Shown here: positions 11,398 to 23,500 of the stretch, piece after piece
How the letters are laid out: every line of letters begins with the position of its first letter
How positions within the stretch are numbered: the stretch's first letter is position 1
Assembly (NCBI GenBank): GCA_029783825.1
Contig: JAREIK010000526.1
Location: 97,781-161,780 of the forward strand
Direction of reading: 5' to 3'
Source of the DNA: Sapria himalayana
Taxonomy: Eukaryota > Streptophyta > Magnoliopsida > Malpighiales > Rafflesiaceae
DNA length: 64,000 nt
The notes under the pieces: model-generated
Told to the model about the DNA's origin: nothing
The model's database searches: none
The model's input: the letters and a program-made list of their open reading frames with translations, nothing else
Program-made: the position numbers and the translations under genes

Positions 11398-14300
11398 CGA
11401 TTTCCGATGATGAAACCAATAAGGACTAGACTGATTCGACCGAAGACAAGCATAGAATAAAGCCATACCATCTAATCTAAAACCAACTTCAGGTAGTGGG
11501 CAAGAAGGATTTTCAGTCCTTTCCCTTGGGCAGTGAATTGCCTACTCATCGAAGCAAGAAAGGGAATGAATATGGCATAGAATGCCCTGTTAGCAAGAAG
11601 GAAAGGAGTTAGCTTACCGCATCTACCTTCTCATCACGGGATAAGGGCTGGGGCTTTAACTAAGTACTAAAGCTGCTGGAGCGGCTGCCTTCGTTGATTC
11701 CCCACGAATGAATCGGAATATCGCTACTTCCTCTTACTTTCCTAGGGAGAATGATTCAAAACCTTGTGTGAAGGAAAGGAAAGGCTGTCAAAGTCGTTGA
11801 CCATAAATCCGGTCTTCGAGAAGGAGCTGCTATCTGGTACCAAGCACTAAACACTCTTGATTCTCTGGTAATATAGATAAAGTAGGTGTCGGGTTTGTTA
11901 GGCTATACCTAGGATCCGCCTTCCTTGTACTGTTGTAAGTTGGGAAAAGGTTCCCCAAGTCAAAGGGAGGGCTATCTCCGGATTAGCTTCTAGAGACTCG
12001 GCCTCTGTTCTCGTGAGCTAGGTTTCATTTAATAGATAAGTTTGGTCTCTGAGACCGCCGAGTAGTCGTAGGTAAGTAGCAGCTATCTCCGCCTCACAGC
12101 ATCAGGGCAGGTGTAATAAAATAAAGTCGTGGTTTTGTTTTTCGTATATAAATTAGAAATGGATCTGCCTTCTTTGTACTTAGAGGTGCGAGAAGGTGCT
12201 GACAAAGAACCCCAGGTTCTAAGATAAGATCTATTCCTTAAAGAAAGGGTAGTCTACGAGTTTCTGGTCCTGACCAATGGTGGCCGTGCTTTCCAACTCA
12301 ATCCCCTGGGAACCCCGAGCGTGCTGGCTTTCCTACTATATGTAGAGATCTCTCAGTGGCTTGGTTCTCGTGGAGCTAAAAGTCAGGGTGTTGTCAAAGG
12401 CGGGCTTAACGGGGACCTTATCGGACGGGGTTGGCTTGAAGGCTTGGGAACTTGATTTGATTGGCGGGGTTACTGCACTTCTCCTTCCAAGAAAAGGGAA
12501 AGAGTTCATGCGGAGTGGGACCGATAAACCAGACAACTTGGAAAGCCTGATTATTATTAGTAGACTGAACCGACTGACTCAAGCCAAGGAGCGGCTCGAA
12601 AAGCAAGAAGGAAAAGTCCTCACTTTAAGAGGGAATTTGGGAGCTTAGACCCTGACTTTGGAATGGAGCGAAGGAAGCAAACTCACTTAGGCAGCTCGAA
12701 GCACAGGGAAGGTATACCGATTAGTCCCACCCGGGAAAGCAAAAAGCGAAAAGAAAAGAGGGGTTCGGGAGACTAGCAATGAAATGGATATATTCTCGGG
12801 TTTCAACTCCTCTCCTATAAGGTTTCATATCAGGGTATCTCTTTCTGGTTCTGAACGCTGGTCAAGTTGCTGTGTATTCCCCTTAGCATTACCGATGAGC
12901 TGCTCCCTCCCACGGTTCACTACCACTACCCGGTCTTCCATTTTCATTGATAGCTTCCGCTGGTGCACTTGCATTCGTGATTCGAAGAATTCCTTTAGCT
13001 TTTTTTATTCCTTTCCTTCTTACTAGCCTTCTTCCTCTATTGCTCTTGTCGAGCTCCAGCCCGATCCCTGTGATCTCGTACTTGGCCTTCCCCCTCCCTT
13101 TCTCTTCATCCCGGGATGGTTCCCGAGCTTGGACTTAGGCTCAATCACAGCTTAAAAGGCTCGCTCGCTGCATCCTTTTCGTTGGTAATGGTTTCAGTTT
13201 TTGAATGGATATCCCAATTGGGTGAATTCTTCAACCTATTTTTCTTCTTGGCTTGGCAGCGAAATGTTCCAAGGAGAAACTTCCTTATTATATATATTAG
13301 GAGGTTCCCCTCTTGTCTTTCTCTTTCTATTTCATTTCTATTTAATCACTCTCAATGAGTACAGAAAAATGAATCCAATCTGTTAATTAAACAAGAAGTA
13401 CCACCAGTGTGATAGAATGCGATTCCGAGTGAGAAGACAGTAGGATAGAAGGTCTAGGATGGAACCAAATCGGGCCTACGGGGAAGTTTATCATTAGAAT
13501 GCCAAACTAAATTAGAAGCAAGCAAGGCTTTCTTGTAGTCGGGGAAAGAATCCCGGGGTTGATGCTGAACCAATTCTTCCATTCCAGAGCCTAGAGGGAA
13601 AGATATGAGGAGTGCCAGCCAAGACTCCTGTCTAAATCCTACAGTCCAGGAAATAAAGCAATTCATGTAAGAAGACGGCATTTCGATCTATTGGAGCTGT
13701 TAGCGCAATTGAATCAGAATATGCTCTGACCCCTGAAATCAGACTTTTTCGCATCCTCGCACATAGATAGAATCTTTCCTTCGCGTCTGCCTATCTATTA
13801 TGAGGTAGTCTCAATGGGGGCAGGACATCTTATTCAAGAACTTATTCTTTCAGAGATTGTGTATCCCTAATCGGTTCTTCCTTATTTATCCAATCTCTCT
13901 TAGAGCAGGAAGTGGTTCATCTATAGGCAGTCTTTGGGGTTTAGCCCCTTCCCCTTTAATATTTTAATATATGGAATCCTGACATTGGAAAAGTAGATTA
14001 GTAAATCACAAGATCGAGCTCCAAGCCACCCCCCACATGTCAGGTTCTCTTGCTTGTTAAAAGCCTATCTTTTCTTCCAGCAGTTCCCCTTATGAATAAG
14101 ATTCCTAGCCTTCTTTCGTAGCCAAGAGATTCCAATCTCCTTCTAAGAGGGAGAGAAAGAGCCGGTATAGAATCCGGTGCTAGTCTTTACTGCTCACCCT
14201 AGCGACTTTCATACCAGTCAATCTCACATCAGGAAGAGCCTTTTTTGCTTCTGTGATCAGATCAGCCAACGCAAGAAGAATCCATTGTTGGACGATGCTA

Positions 14301-15455
14301 GAATGGCTATTTCTTTAAGGGATAGTAGAATGATCCAACACTCGGTGAAAGAACCAAAGTAAGTAGCATTAATCTGTTCTCGGAAGGGGGCAATAGCACC
14401 CGAAGCTCATTGGGCTTTAAGAGGCATAACATGAAAGAAAAGAGACGACGAGCCTATTATACCACGTATACCATGCCTAGTGCTTTTGGAAATGGTAAAG
14501 AAGAAGGCTTTGGGCCTTGCTTTTCCCAGCTTGAAGTGTGAGGTCAATCCCTTCTTGAACAACCCAGGGCATGAGATGGAGAGGTTATTCCCACAGCAGA
14601 TGAAATAGCACCGCTTTATGATCTAAATATCAGACCAAGAGCTGATTCAATTGCAAACACTGAGCGGCTAGTCTTGCTAAATCAATTGCTATTTGTATTG
14701 AAACTACTAGAAGCTATCCCAGCAGTCAATGGAACATCCAACCTCACGCCTGCCTTTATTTGATCGATTCCCTGCAATGCAAATTAGAAAGAATGCTTTC
14801 CCTCTTTCACTCTGCTTTCCACTTCTTTTCCCGGTCTGAGAAAGGCTATCAAGCTGCTTTGAGCAAGGAGCTCAGCCTGATAGGAACCAATACCTTGGAT
14901 ATAGCTTTGAAGTACGACCACTGTGGAAGATAATGAAAGCCCACGGTGTGGTAGAGATAGAGGGCTACGGCAAGGCGTTCGACTCACACTTCTGTCAACA
15001 CTTCCAAGTCCAAGAGTGAACCCTTCCTTAGCCTGCTAACAATCAGGGACAGAGACTGCCTTACTTGACTGGCTCACTACTTGCTATCTATAAACCATAA
15101 AGAGAAAGCATTGGTACCGTACTGGCTTTCAACCATTTGCCCGTCTTCCTTCGATTGCTCCAGGGTTACCTATTTGAACTAGAGCTTTCTTCCGATTGAC
15201 AGACAGACCGGTTTGGTTTGCTACTGGCTTGACTGAGACCGAGGAACTGCTATCGTGCTACTGGCTTTTAACCGAATTGCTACTTTCTAGTTTCTAGCTC
15301 TTAGCTTGACTACCTCTACCGAGAAGCTCTCTCTCGCTTCAGGTTTGCCTAATCGAATGATTCTTTTTCCTCCGAAAAACCAACCACTTTTGAAATGTAA
15401 GTCAGTAACTTCTTTCTATTAATATTAAGGAGATATCGATAGAATAGCTCTCAAA
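11398..15455. other. Intergenic sequence with no recognised gene
   Basis: The first 120 bases are fused in frame to the rbcL fragment (minus strand reading ...[18 protein letters not shown]...), but I do not recognise them. The rest has scattered open frames under 100 codons, such as 12361-12648 plus (TTG start) and 13116-13358 plus, with no family resemblance. A loose duplication of CCTTCCTTGTACT-type sequence occurs near 11910 and 12160. Confidence 0.5.
15026..15126 (+). repeat. Decayed dispersed repeat, copy 1
   Basis: Begins CCTTAGCCTGCTAACA and ends in AAAGAGAAAGCATTGGTA(C/G)CGTACTG. A diverged, shorter copy in the same orientation is at 26818-26903; the two share blocks separated by small indels. 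Related scraps occur near 40790. Confidence 0.7.
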
Positions 15456-15896
15456 ATGTTTCATCAATGTGCGCGGTCCCTTATTCGGCCTTTTGAGAGT
15501 GAAATGACACCATCCACCTACCTCTACTCTGATCTCTCTCGAAGGAGGTGGTCGTCTGTAAGAATAGACATCATACCGTTCACGCGGGTTGAAAGAAGAA
15601 GATTAGGGATGCGAATTACTATTGAGAATTCGAAAGAGGTTAAAGGGATTATTCAATCTAATACTGAGCAAGTGTTTGTTCAAGATAATAGTGAACTGCT
15701 ATCCCTAACTCCAGGAACTTCACAAGGTTGGGTTCACCCCATTTCATCTCTTTTACCTTCCTTCCGTCTGCCGCTATTTTCTACTTTAGCTCCGAAAATG
15801 CTTTCCGCCACTCTAACCATCCTATTAGTTATAGTTAGTTTATGTATTGGATCCTGTATTTATTGGAACATGCTTCCCGAACTCAATCCACCATAA
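15456..15896 (+). CDS. Unrecognised ORF of 146 codons with a C-terminal membrane segment
   Basis: ATG-started frame. The N-terminal two thirds are polar and Arg-rich (DLSRRRWSSVRIDI, VERRRLGMRITIE); the last third has one clear membrane segment (about residues 115-136, LSATLTILLVIVSLCIGSCIYW) and ends in PELNPP. I recognise no conserved mitochondrial gene. A single-span protein with a patchwork look is the general pattern of chimeric mitochondrial ORFs, some of which cause male sterility, but nothing here ties it to that role. No copy of an adjacent known gene is seen. Confidence 0.4.
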   Translation: MFHQCARSLIRPFESEMTPSTYLYSDLSRRRWSSVRIDIIPFTRVERRRLGMRITIENSKEVKGIIQSNTEQVFVQDNSELLSLTPGTSQGWVHPISSLLPSFRLPLFSTLAPKMLSATLTILLVIVSLCIGSCIYWNMLPELNPP

Positions 15897-16280
15897 CTCA
15901 TTTTTGAACCACTAAGGCAGCCCAACGAGATCGATCTTTATTGGCGGAGAATCTCTCAACGCTGCTACAGGAACACAGGAATTAGGTGAGGGATGTATAC
16001 TATTAGTGAAAAAGATAGCCCCCGCCCAAGATAGTACTTCAAGCTTAAGGTTGACCTTAGAAGGCTATCCAGAAGATGAATCTCAGAAGAGTGCCCGACC
16101 GATGTAAAGTAGTCCCTTGTAGCACTTCCTCGTAAGGAACTGGAACCACCAAGCTCACTTCGCAGCGTTGATTTCTTGTCATTCTCGAAGCCAAAGCCAA
16201 GACCAGACACTTAACACTACCCTTGCTCTACTGTTCGAGCGAAGCCGATAAAAGTCAGTGAGCTAAGAAAGAGTTATGAC

Positions 16281-16440
16281 TGAAGTAGCTATAGGAAGCA
16301 AAGCACAAGTTTAAGAGTAAGCTAGCAAGGATGGGAACCAGATTTGCACCAGTAGGCATCCTACTTTCCCCACATAGAAAGTGGCTTTCGTCCAATGTAC
16401 AACTTGACTGCATGAGCCTAGCTAGTACATTGTGCTAAAC
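16281..16440 (+). repeat. Inverted dispersed repeat, arm 1 (partner 48247-48390)
   Basis: Starts TGAAGTAGCTATAGGAAG and ends TACATTGTGCTAAAC. The reverse complement of 48247-48390 matches along its length except for a short insertion in this arm around 16370-16390 and a few substitutions, several of them CG versus TG/CA. The arms are 32 kb apart and opposite in orientation. Confidence 0.88.
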
Positions 16441-19123
16441 TCTTTCTGTTGTTGGATAAATAAACAACCTATCCCACCTTAACGACAACTCGGCGACACA
16501 TTACACCTGGTAGTCAGCTTGGGAGGACAAAGTCGGATAGGTCGGATATGAGGTGTCCATAAAAGATAGATCGGATGTGGTTTACGATGCGGGATAAAAG
16601 ATAGATTAGTCCCCTGGGAGAGGATGGATTAAAGAAGCTTATTGACCCGCTCGAGCGGCAAAGCGAAGAACGACTACACCGAAGACTCATGTCAAGCCTT
16701 AGCTTCCAGCCTTTTCGCCCCTCGACCACACTAAGCAAAAGCCCCTTCTATGGAATCGGGACTTGCCCTAGCGAATAGCCTCACCTGAAACTGGTAGACA
16801 CACTGAGCCACCACGTACCCCTCTCGCCCGTCGTATGCTATGGATGGTCAAACTAGCCTCTCTATGGCATGGCGGGATTTCCCATTGACTCTTCCTGAGG
16901 TCCTTTTGGGAGATCCTTAATCCTGGAAAGAATGAAAGGCATCAATCGGTGACACATCCACTTCGTCTTACCTCTTCAAGAGCCCTCCCTCAGTCAAGAC
17001 TATGAGCAGCACCCGAAAAGGAGAGTCTTTGCTTTAGGTATTAGGTAGTCTTTCCTGGCTTTGCTAGGCAGGCTTCCCTGGTTGTACCCTTCGTAAATTC
17101 CTTCCGTTCGCTTATTTTGCTTCCATTGTATTGAAGAACTGCTTTTCCTGTTGATGCTTGGGGGCTCTTGTTCATGCCGATTAAGAGAATGGCTTTCTCA
17201 TGAGAATATGAAAGATCTCTTTTCTGTCCATTCAACGAGACGAGCACGAGACATTCTGATTCTATCTTTTCTTCTTTCGCTTACTTTCCCCAGGTGGTGC
17301 GGTTGGGGAGTACAGTAGAGAAGGCTCGTCGAGCTTAAGAAAATTTCAGATACCTAAAGCTCGACGCGGGGATTCAAGACAAGTGCGTCAGAAACACGGC
17401 CCATGAGAACTTCTATGAGTTTAGTAAGCCAGAGTGATGAAGGCGAGAGAAAGATATTTGGTTGGTTCCCTTCCTCAGCATTACTCCCTGTATATATATA
17501 TCTTTCCAAAGGAAGAAAGAAGCAGCTCACACAGATCCCCTCGATAGATACTGATCAATTTTATCATCTTCTGACACAGCAGCCAGAGTCTAAAGGAAAA
17601 CCTGGGAACCCTTTTCTTAAACCAAACCAAGTTAGACCACCTTGGCTTAGGATTAGTTTTCCTTCATCCTTATCCTTCCCAAGCACTATTTGCAGAGTAG
17701 CAAGCTGTAGCGGATAGTGAGTGTCAAGAAAACTTGATCTTCATACTGCACCTGAGGTAAAAAATGAGCTAGAGTAGTATCAATGATATCCGTTACTCCC
17801 TTCATATCGTGGAATAAAGCATATTCAACACAAAATAGTCTTCTATCAAGGGCTTTCCCGAGGAAGAGGGAAGCAAGCAAAGCTAGCCCCGGATCAGAGG
17901 GGGAAATAGTGTTGTAACCGAAGTAGACTACCGAACGGGTGTGGGGAAGAATCTCGCCAAAGGTTCCATTTCTGATTCATCTCCAATGGTTAACTCAAGA
18001 GATTCGTTTCTCTTTTACGCCAGGTGAGACCGAGAACTCGATTGCGGGTGAAGCCTTAGTTGTCGCTGGTGGTGGAGGAACTGCTTTTAGTGGGCCAGTG
18101 AACGGCGAATCTTAGGAGATTGAAGATTGAGAAACCTTTCTCGAGCAGGTAGAATTAGCAACCATAAGAACAAGAGAAAGGTTATTATGGAAGATCAATT
18201 TACCCAGAAGAAGTCGTTGCATATGCTTTTGTCTTTCGATGATCAGACCAAAGCCTAATTCCGATAAAAAAAGGGGAGCAATTCCCCCAGAAAGGGTAGT
18301 AGTGACCCGCAGGTCATAAGCTGGTAACCAGTGGAAGAGCAAGAACTGAAGGCTTACGAACTACTTCAGTGAACCTAAAGCACCAGCAAAGGAAATTCTC
18401 AAGTTCTTCCCGCAGCGAAGAGCATTGCTTAACCGTAGTAAGAACTAGATTATTCATCCAACTAAGACCGATTTCACTTATACACGAAGGAAATGGGAAC
18501 TAGGCTTCAAAGGCAGACTAGACAGGAAGTCGAGCTAGCTAACCTTTCGAGAGGAAGGAAATCCAGCAGAAGGGAACCCATGAACCAAGGGTAGCAATTC
18601 CTATTGAAGAAAGATTTTCTGCTATTCCACCCATTGATTCCTTCTACCATTCAGGCTTAAGCGGGTGGGACTAGAAAACTCTTTCGCCTTAGAACAAGTA
18701 GTGGGTGCATGTGAGTCTCATCTCTATCAGAAAGGACTACAAGCACGGGTTAAGCAATCGCCTATGGAACTTTTATTTGGTCTTCCGTATCCTCGGATTA
18801 AGAGTCGAGTGAGTATCCCCGTCTACTTTGTCTCGCTCCTAGGATTTTAGGTTACGGAAGTGGTGGCTATGAATAGACCTACGCTTGATAAGCCTAGCGA
18901 TCTTGGTATAAATAGTGGAATAAATCCCTTTCATTTTTTCAGCCCTTTCTGTGCTGTGCTTAATCTTTCCCTTTTTTCGGTGATCCCAATCCTGCTCTTT
19001 TGAATGAGAATAGACCCTTCGTTAGACCTTAGAACGAAAGAGGAGTAGTCCCGAGGGTCACCCTATAAGGAATTCTTAATCGCTTAGCGCGATAGGGCTA
19101 AGGAAGTGTAGCAAACTCGTAAT

Positions 19124-19136
19124 ACCGCTCCGTGGG
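19124..19136 (+). repeat. 13-bp dispersed repeat ACCGCTCCGTGGG
   Basis: Exact member of the family described in the findings; plus orientation. Confidence 0.8.
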
Positions 19137-20270
19137 TACAAACGGAAAGCGTTAAGCTATGCCAATTGCAGTTCCTCTGAAGGAAGTCCCTTTTCGGATA
19201 GAACCTTTGAAAGCAGAGGTGCCGATCTCATCAAGTAAGTTGTTCAATCAGCTCTACTTCTTCTACTTGGTCACAGGATAGGAGATGCAATCCGATCCAC
19301 TTCTTTTTTCATTCAAGAGATGAGATCAGCTCGACCTATTTCAAGAGCTTGTGCGGGTTGTTTGCCTTAGGTTCATCTTTCTTTCATCAGACTTGGAGGC
19401 CGAGCGCCAAGGCTATAAAGCCGATTGCGGATTATGATTGCCCGATGGAAGTTCGGGTTTTCGCTAGCCCATTTTCATTGTCGGCTAGTAGGTTAGGTGT
19501 CAGAGATTGGGCATGGGGATAGAGCCAGAGTTGTAGGAATGAGGAAAGACCCCAAACGCTATGCATTCAACCAATGGGACTAAAGCCCTTATATACTCCA
19601 TAGGGCATCCATTTCATAGCCCTTTCTTGCAAAAACAAGGCATTCTGGGCATTCATTGTCCAACCTCTTCTTCGTAAAGACCAGCACGAGATGGCGAATG
19701 TAAGAAAGTAAAAAAGTCAAGTGGGTCGGCATCTATCTGTAGTAGGAGTAGGACGTAGTACATAATATGGTCTTCTAAATTGATCTATATGCTTTTCCTA
19801 TTGTGATACCTTTTCTTTTTATGATTAATTTCTTTCCTATACTTCTCTTTCGTCGGGGAAGAGTCAAGTTTCTGTTAATGAGGAAGGGGCCTGTCCATAG
19901 TCGTGAGAGTTTTCCTAATCCTTTTCTAACTGAGCTAGCTCGTGGCTTGGTCTTCAGTGACATGATATTCCCCGGTCTCATAGGTTAGTTTTATTCCTAT
20001 TGACTTACTCCCCTCCATTGAAGTTGATTAGCTTTATGCTTAGCTACATTTTATCTTCTCGATAGCCAGATAGTGAAGAAAGAAGGGCTGTCTCCATCCT
20101 TAGTAAGTGCCGAGAGCTTGCTATTGAGCTACGGAGACCTGAGCTTTCTATCCCACTTTATAGGCGAGTGACTTCGTTCCTCTTTTTCCGATTCTCCGTT
20201 CGAGTGACCTTGCTTACTTACTTATTGATTATAGAGTCAGGGGCGTAATGCTTGCTTACGTAACTAGAGA

Positions 20271-20279
20271 CATAAGAGA
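20271..20279 (+). promoter_or_regulatory. Possible plant mitochondrial promoter motif CATAAGAGA (repeat copy A)
   Basis: Exact match to the dicot mitochondrial nonanucleotide consensus CRTAAGAGA. No gene follows that I recognise, so it may be an orphan or chance match. Its counterpart in copy B is at 57532-57540, where a short insertion lies just upstream. Confidence 0.3.
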
Positions 20280-20469
20280 AGAAAGAATTTGCTGCTTTCA
20301 CTCCTAAATGCCTAAATGCAGCCGTGATCTTTACCTGTAACTCGATAAATCCTCAGAGAGATGGGATCTCCTCCCAATGTCATGTCCTAACTAGGAAAAA
20401 GAGGCTGTCTCAGATCATGGGAGAGTCCTCCGTCTAAAGAGAAGAGGCGCCGAGATATGAAACAAAGGT

Positions 20470-20530
20470 ATTGTCACGAGCTGGACTCGAACCAGCACTT
20501 CTTCCGCTTCGCACCTCACCTCTTTCGAAC
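20470..20530 (-). other. tRNA-like T arm (t-element), not a complete tRNA
   Basis: On the minus strand GCTGG-TTCGAGT-CCAGC forms a perfect 5-bp stem with a 7-base loop of T-arm type. I cannot build D and anticodon arms upstream, so it is at most a 3' tRNA remnant. The same element is present in the second repeat copy near 57744. Confidence 0.35.
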
Positions 20531-23500
20531 CTGAATAGACCAAGGCAAGACCTAAACTTGCTTCTCCAAAAGAGAGTCTCAAGCTATCTTTGCTTTGCCA
20601 GGGGCCCCTCTGTTGCCCCCCGATGACATCTGCATCTTCCAGTATTCCAAGAGAAGGAAACAACAAAGCCTGGTCTTTTTTTCATCGAGATTGCCTTGGC
20701 TTGGTGTTGACCCGAGGAGCGGTACCCTGTTAACGACTCCGGTGAGATGGAATCAGCCCTTTTGCTTTAGCTGGGCACTTTGGCACTAGGATGTGAGTGA
20801 ACAAAGAGTCTCTTGTCCCTTGTTAGACTGCTCTGGCTCGGTACTCTGTCGATTGGGTCTGAGGGTTGTTTGGTCTTCTTTGTACCGTACCCAGGGAAAG
20901 TCGAATGAGCTCAGCCAAGGAATCTCAATTGTTTACTCGAGGCTATGAAGTTGGTTCATTCCAGTTCCGTGAAGAGAAAGCCTCGAAGACAAGCGCTTTA
21001 GTCAGATATATCTGACCTCCCGCTCACGGAAAATCGTGTATGTACTCAATGTCTCGCATGCACCTAAGTATTCTCGGTAGATCGGGAAAGCATGTTATTC
21101 AGGCCATGCCTCTTTACTCTAGCCAGATGAATAGATGAGAAAGGAGTTGAGAAGAGGCGAAGCTTAATGCATAGGCTCACGTTGGTGCGCAGAGTTTGAT
21201 CCAGCCTGCCCTTTTCACTCTAGGTTTTTTTTATTAGTACGAGATAGTTTCATACCTCTAGGTGCTTTCTCTCCATTCCCTTCTCCTTTTTTTCTTTCTA
21301 TACGAAAATGATTTCTTTTAAAAAGTATAGAGTGAAACCTGAGAGTGGTAATGCCGGGTGGAGGTTAGCTCCTAGCATCAAGACGTGGAACTAACCCGCG
21401 TCTGACTCCTTTCTCCTTTCCGTTGACTGGTTCTCCTAGCGATACCTCCCACTAGGACAGGTTATCATTCCATTTCGTTCTCGGTCTCGATCGTCTTTAT
21501 TATTATGAGTCGATTGCCTATTGATGTAAGGGCCAGCCCTTAAGCATAACCTATGTCTGTCTAAAGATTCGAAGTAAAAAAAGTCGTATAGCCAGGGCCT
21601 GTGCTTTCATTTAAGTATCGGATAGGTGTTCCCTTTCTTTAGGTTTCATTTATTTGTTTCCTTTCCTTCTCATAAGGATGGCGGGGAATCCACTTAATAT
21701 CGGAAAATTGTCTTAAAGCTGCACTAAAATCAGCCTTTGACGGTAGTTTCCTTCATCCCGTGGGTATGCCCTAACTTATTTACTAGCCATCTCGACCGGC
21801 TTTGCAAGCGTTGTACTGTCTGGACTCACTCCTCTTATTCAACCTTGAAGTGGAAGCAGGAAGATACTCAATGAATTGGACCAAGTTGCTTAGGAACGTG
21901 TTGTGAAGGCGGAATCTAGTTTTCCGTTGAAAGGAGGACTTCTGGTGTTGCCAAGTTTGAAGGGCTGAATGCTAACGAACCAGGGCTACAACATTGATCC
22001 CGAAGAAGATGTGGGGAAAGGAGTTGATCAACCATAAGAATGCCCTTACGACTGAACTTTGTGAGCTACGAGGTCTCTTTTAGCGCACTTGACTTATCTT
22101 ATTGCGTTTACAAAAATCACTGAGCATACGTTGCTAATGGGCAGGTAAATTCTTATCATCCTATCAGAGACCGAACTGCGGTATCTTGGCGATGGATTTA
22201 GGATTCCCATCTAGGGGGAAGACTTTCCATTTTATTGGTTCCCATTTGACTGACTCCGCTTACTACCGAGTAAGGGTCCTAGGATATATTATATGGCAGG
22301 TGAGGCTTAAAAGCCTTTTTGGTTGAATGAGACAGAGAGGAAAGAGCTATTAAAATAAAATAAGAATCTATCTAAATAGAATAAATAGATAGCCACCGCT
22401 ACTAAGAACACTCATTGAGCGGAGTTTCATTTAATTGAAGGCCAAGGAGGATGGAGCTTACTTATTTGCTTTGCGCTCGGAGTCATTCATATCGACTTGT
22501 CCTTAATGACCGAAGCCCTTTTATTTCTATTTATCAGGTCTAATCTCGAAGTCAAGCACGTCCGAATCTACCTATCGATTTAAGCCGGAAATCAAGAAGC
22601 CATATAGATCTAGTTATCTTCTCCATAGCCTGGAATTGAAAACTATCTCCAATCTTATTATAGCATAGAAGGGACTTGATAAGAGAAGCGATCTTTGACG
22701 TGCTAACCCATGATCCGCTGATCCCGATGGTGTAGAGGGGGAAAAAGATGGATGTTCTCTGTCTTTACTACGGCCATGAATCAAATAATCAAATCAAAGA
22801 GTTCCAGATATGCGGATTAAGCGAGCCCTACACTATTGGGCTCGTTATTCGGGTTTTTTATCTCTCGATCACCACGGTCGGCTGTTTCAGAGCTGATGTC
22901 CTTTTCTCCATTTCTTTTCGCCCTGGGATTGAGCAAAGCACTGCTTTTGTTTACACCTATTTTTCTTAGGGAATGGTCCTTGTGTGCGATCGTTTAGTCC
23001 GGGAGGAGATAGTCCAAGGCGACCTTGTCTAGCACTTTACCCTTTGAACTCTTGTGCTTGAACAACGAACCCCGGGTGGGGAATTGGGGGAAGAAAGCAG
23101 ATAGGAGGCAATCGGAAAGGCTTTGCTCCAGCACTTTGCTCCTAGCACTGGAGAATTTTTAAACTCATCTGCCTAGGATTCTCAGTCCAAAAAAATAGGA
23201 CCAAAACTCATGCTTGACTCGCATCTCGACTTTCAATAAAATAACATGTAGCTAAATGGCATGTTGAAAGCCGAACGAAACCTAGTTCTCCTAGGAAAGA
23301 GTGAGAAAAGAGATTGGTTTCAAGGTAGCCAGCATTTGTTATTATTTTTAGTACATCTACTCTTATTGTTAGTAGTTGTCGTTCCAAAGCCAGTAGTTCC
23401 AACCAAGTACCAAGTAAGCGACGCGAATCTTTGTTATTATCAAGCAAGTCTGCCCCACGATTATAGTTCTGCTCTTTCTGTTGAAAGCAAGCCGCCGACG

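Larger units (their letters stand above)
15897..19602. other. Intergenic sequence with no recognised gene
   Basis: Contains one arm of a dispersed inverted repeat (16281-16440) and one copy of the 13-bp GC-rich repeat (19124-19136). Open frames up to 104 codons (17403-17717 plus) show no recognisable domains. Confidence 0.5.
19603..22172 (+). repeat. 2.57-kb direct repeat, copy A (partner 56857-59439)
   Basis: Aligns with the second copy at a constant offset of 37254 at the left end, starting at GGGCATCCATTTCATA, and ends at CCTATCAGAGACC. The copies differ by scattered substitutions (mostly transitions), small indels and one replaced patch (20585-20620 here). It contains a promoter-like CATAAGAGA, a tRNA-like T arm and short ORFs conserved in both copies, but no known gene. 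A repeat of this length can recombine in plant mitochondria when identical; the divergence suggests that these copies no longer do so often. Confidence 0.95.

Noticed and set aside
12361..12648. 95-codon plus-strand frame near a GGCGGGGTTACTGCA segment, considered as group II intron or maturase sequence
   Set aside because: No maturase motif and no domain V-like hairpin could be seen.
21185..21210. GCAGAGTTTGATCCAGCCTG, which resembles the start of a small-subunit rRNA
   Set aside because: Similarity is limited to about a dozen bases; the following sequence is not rRNA-like, and the copy near 58450 is the same.
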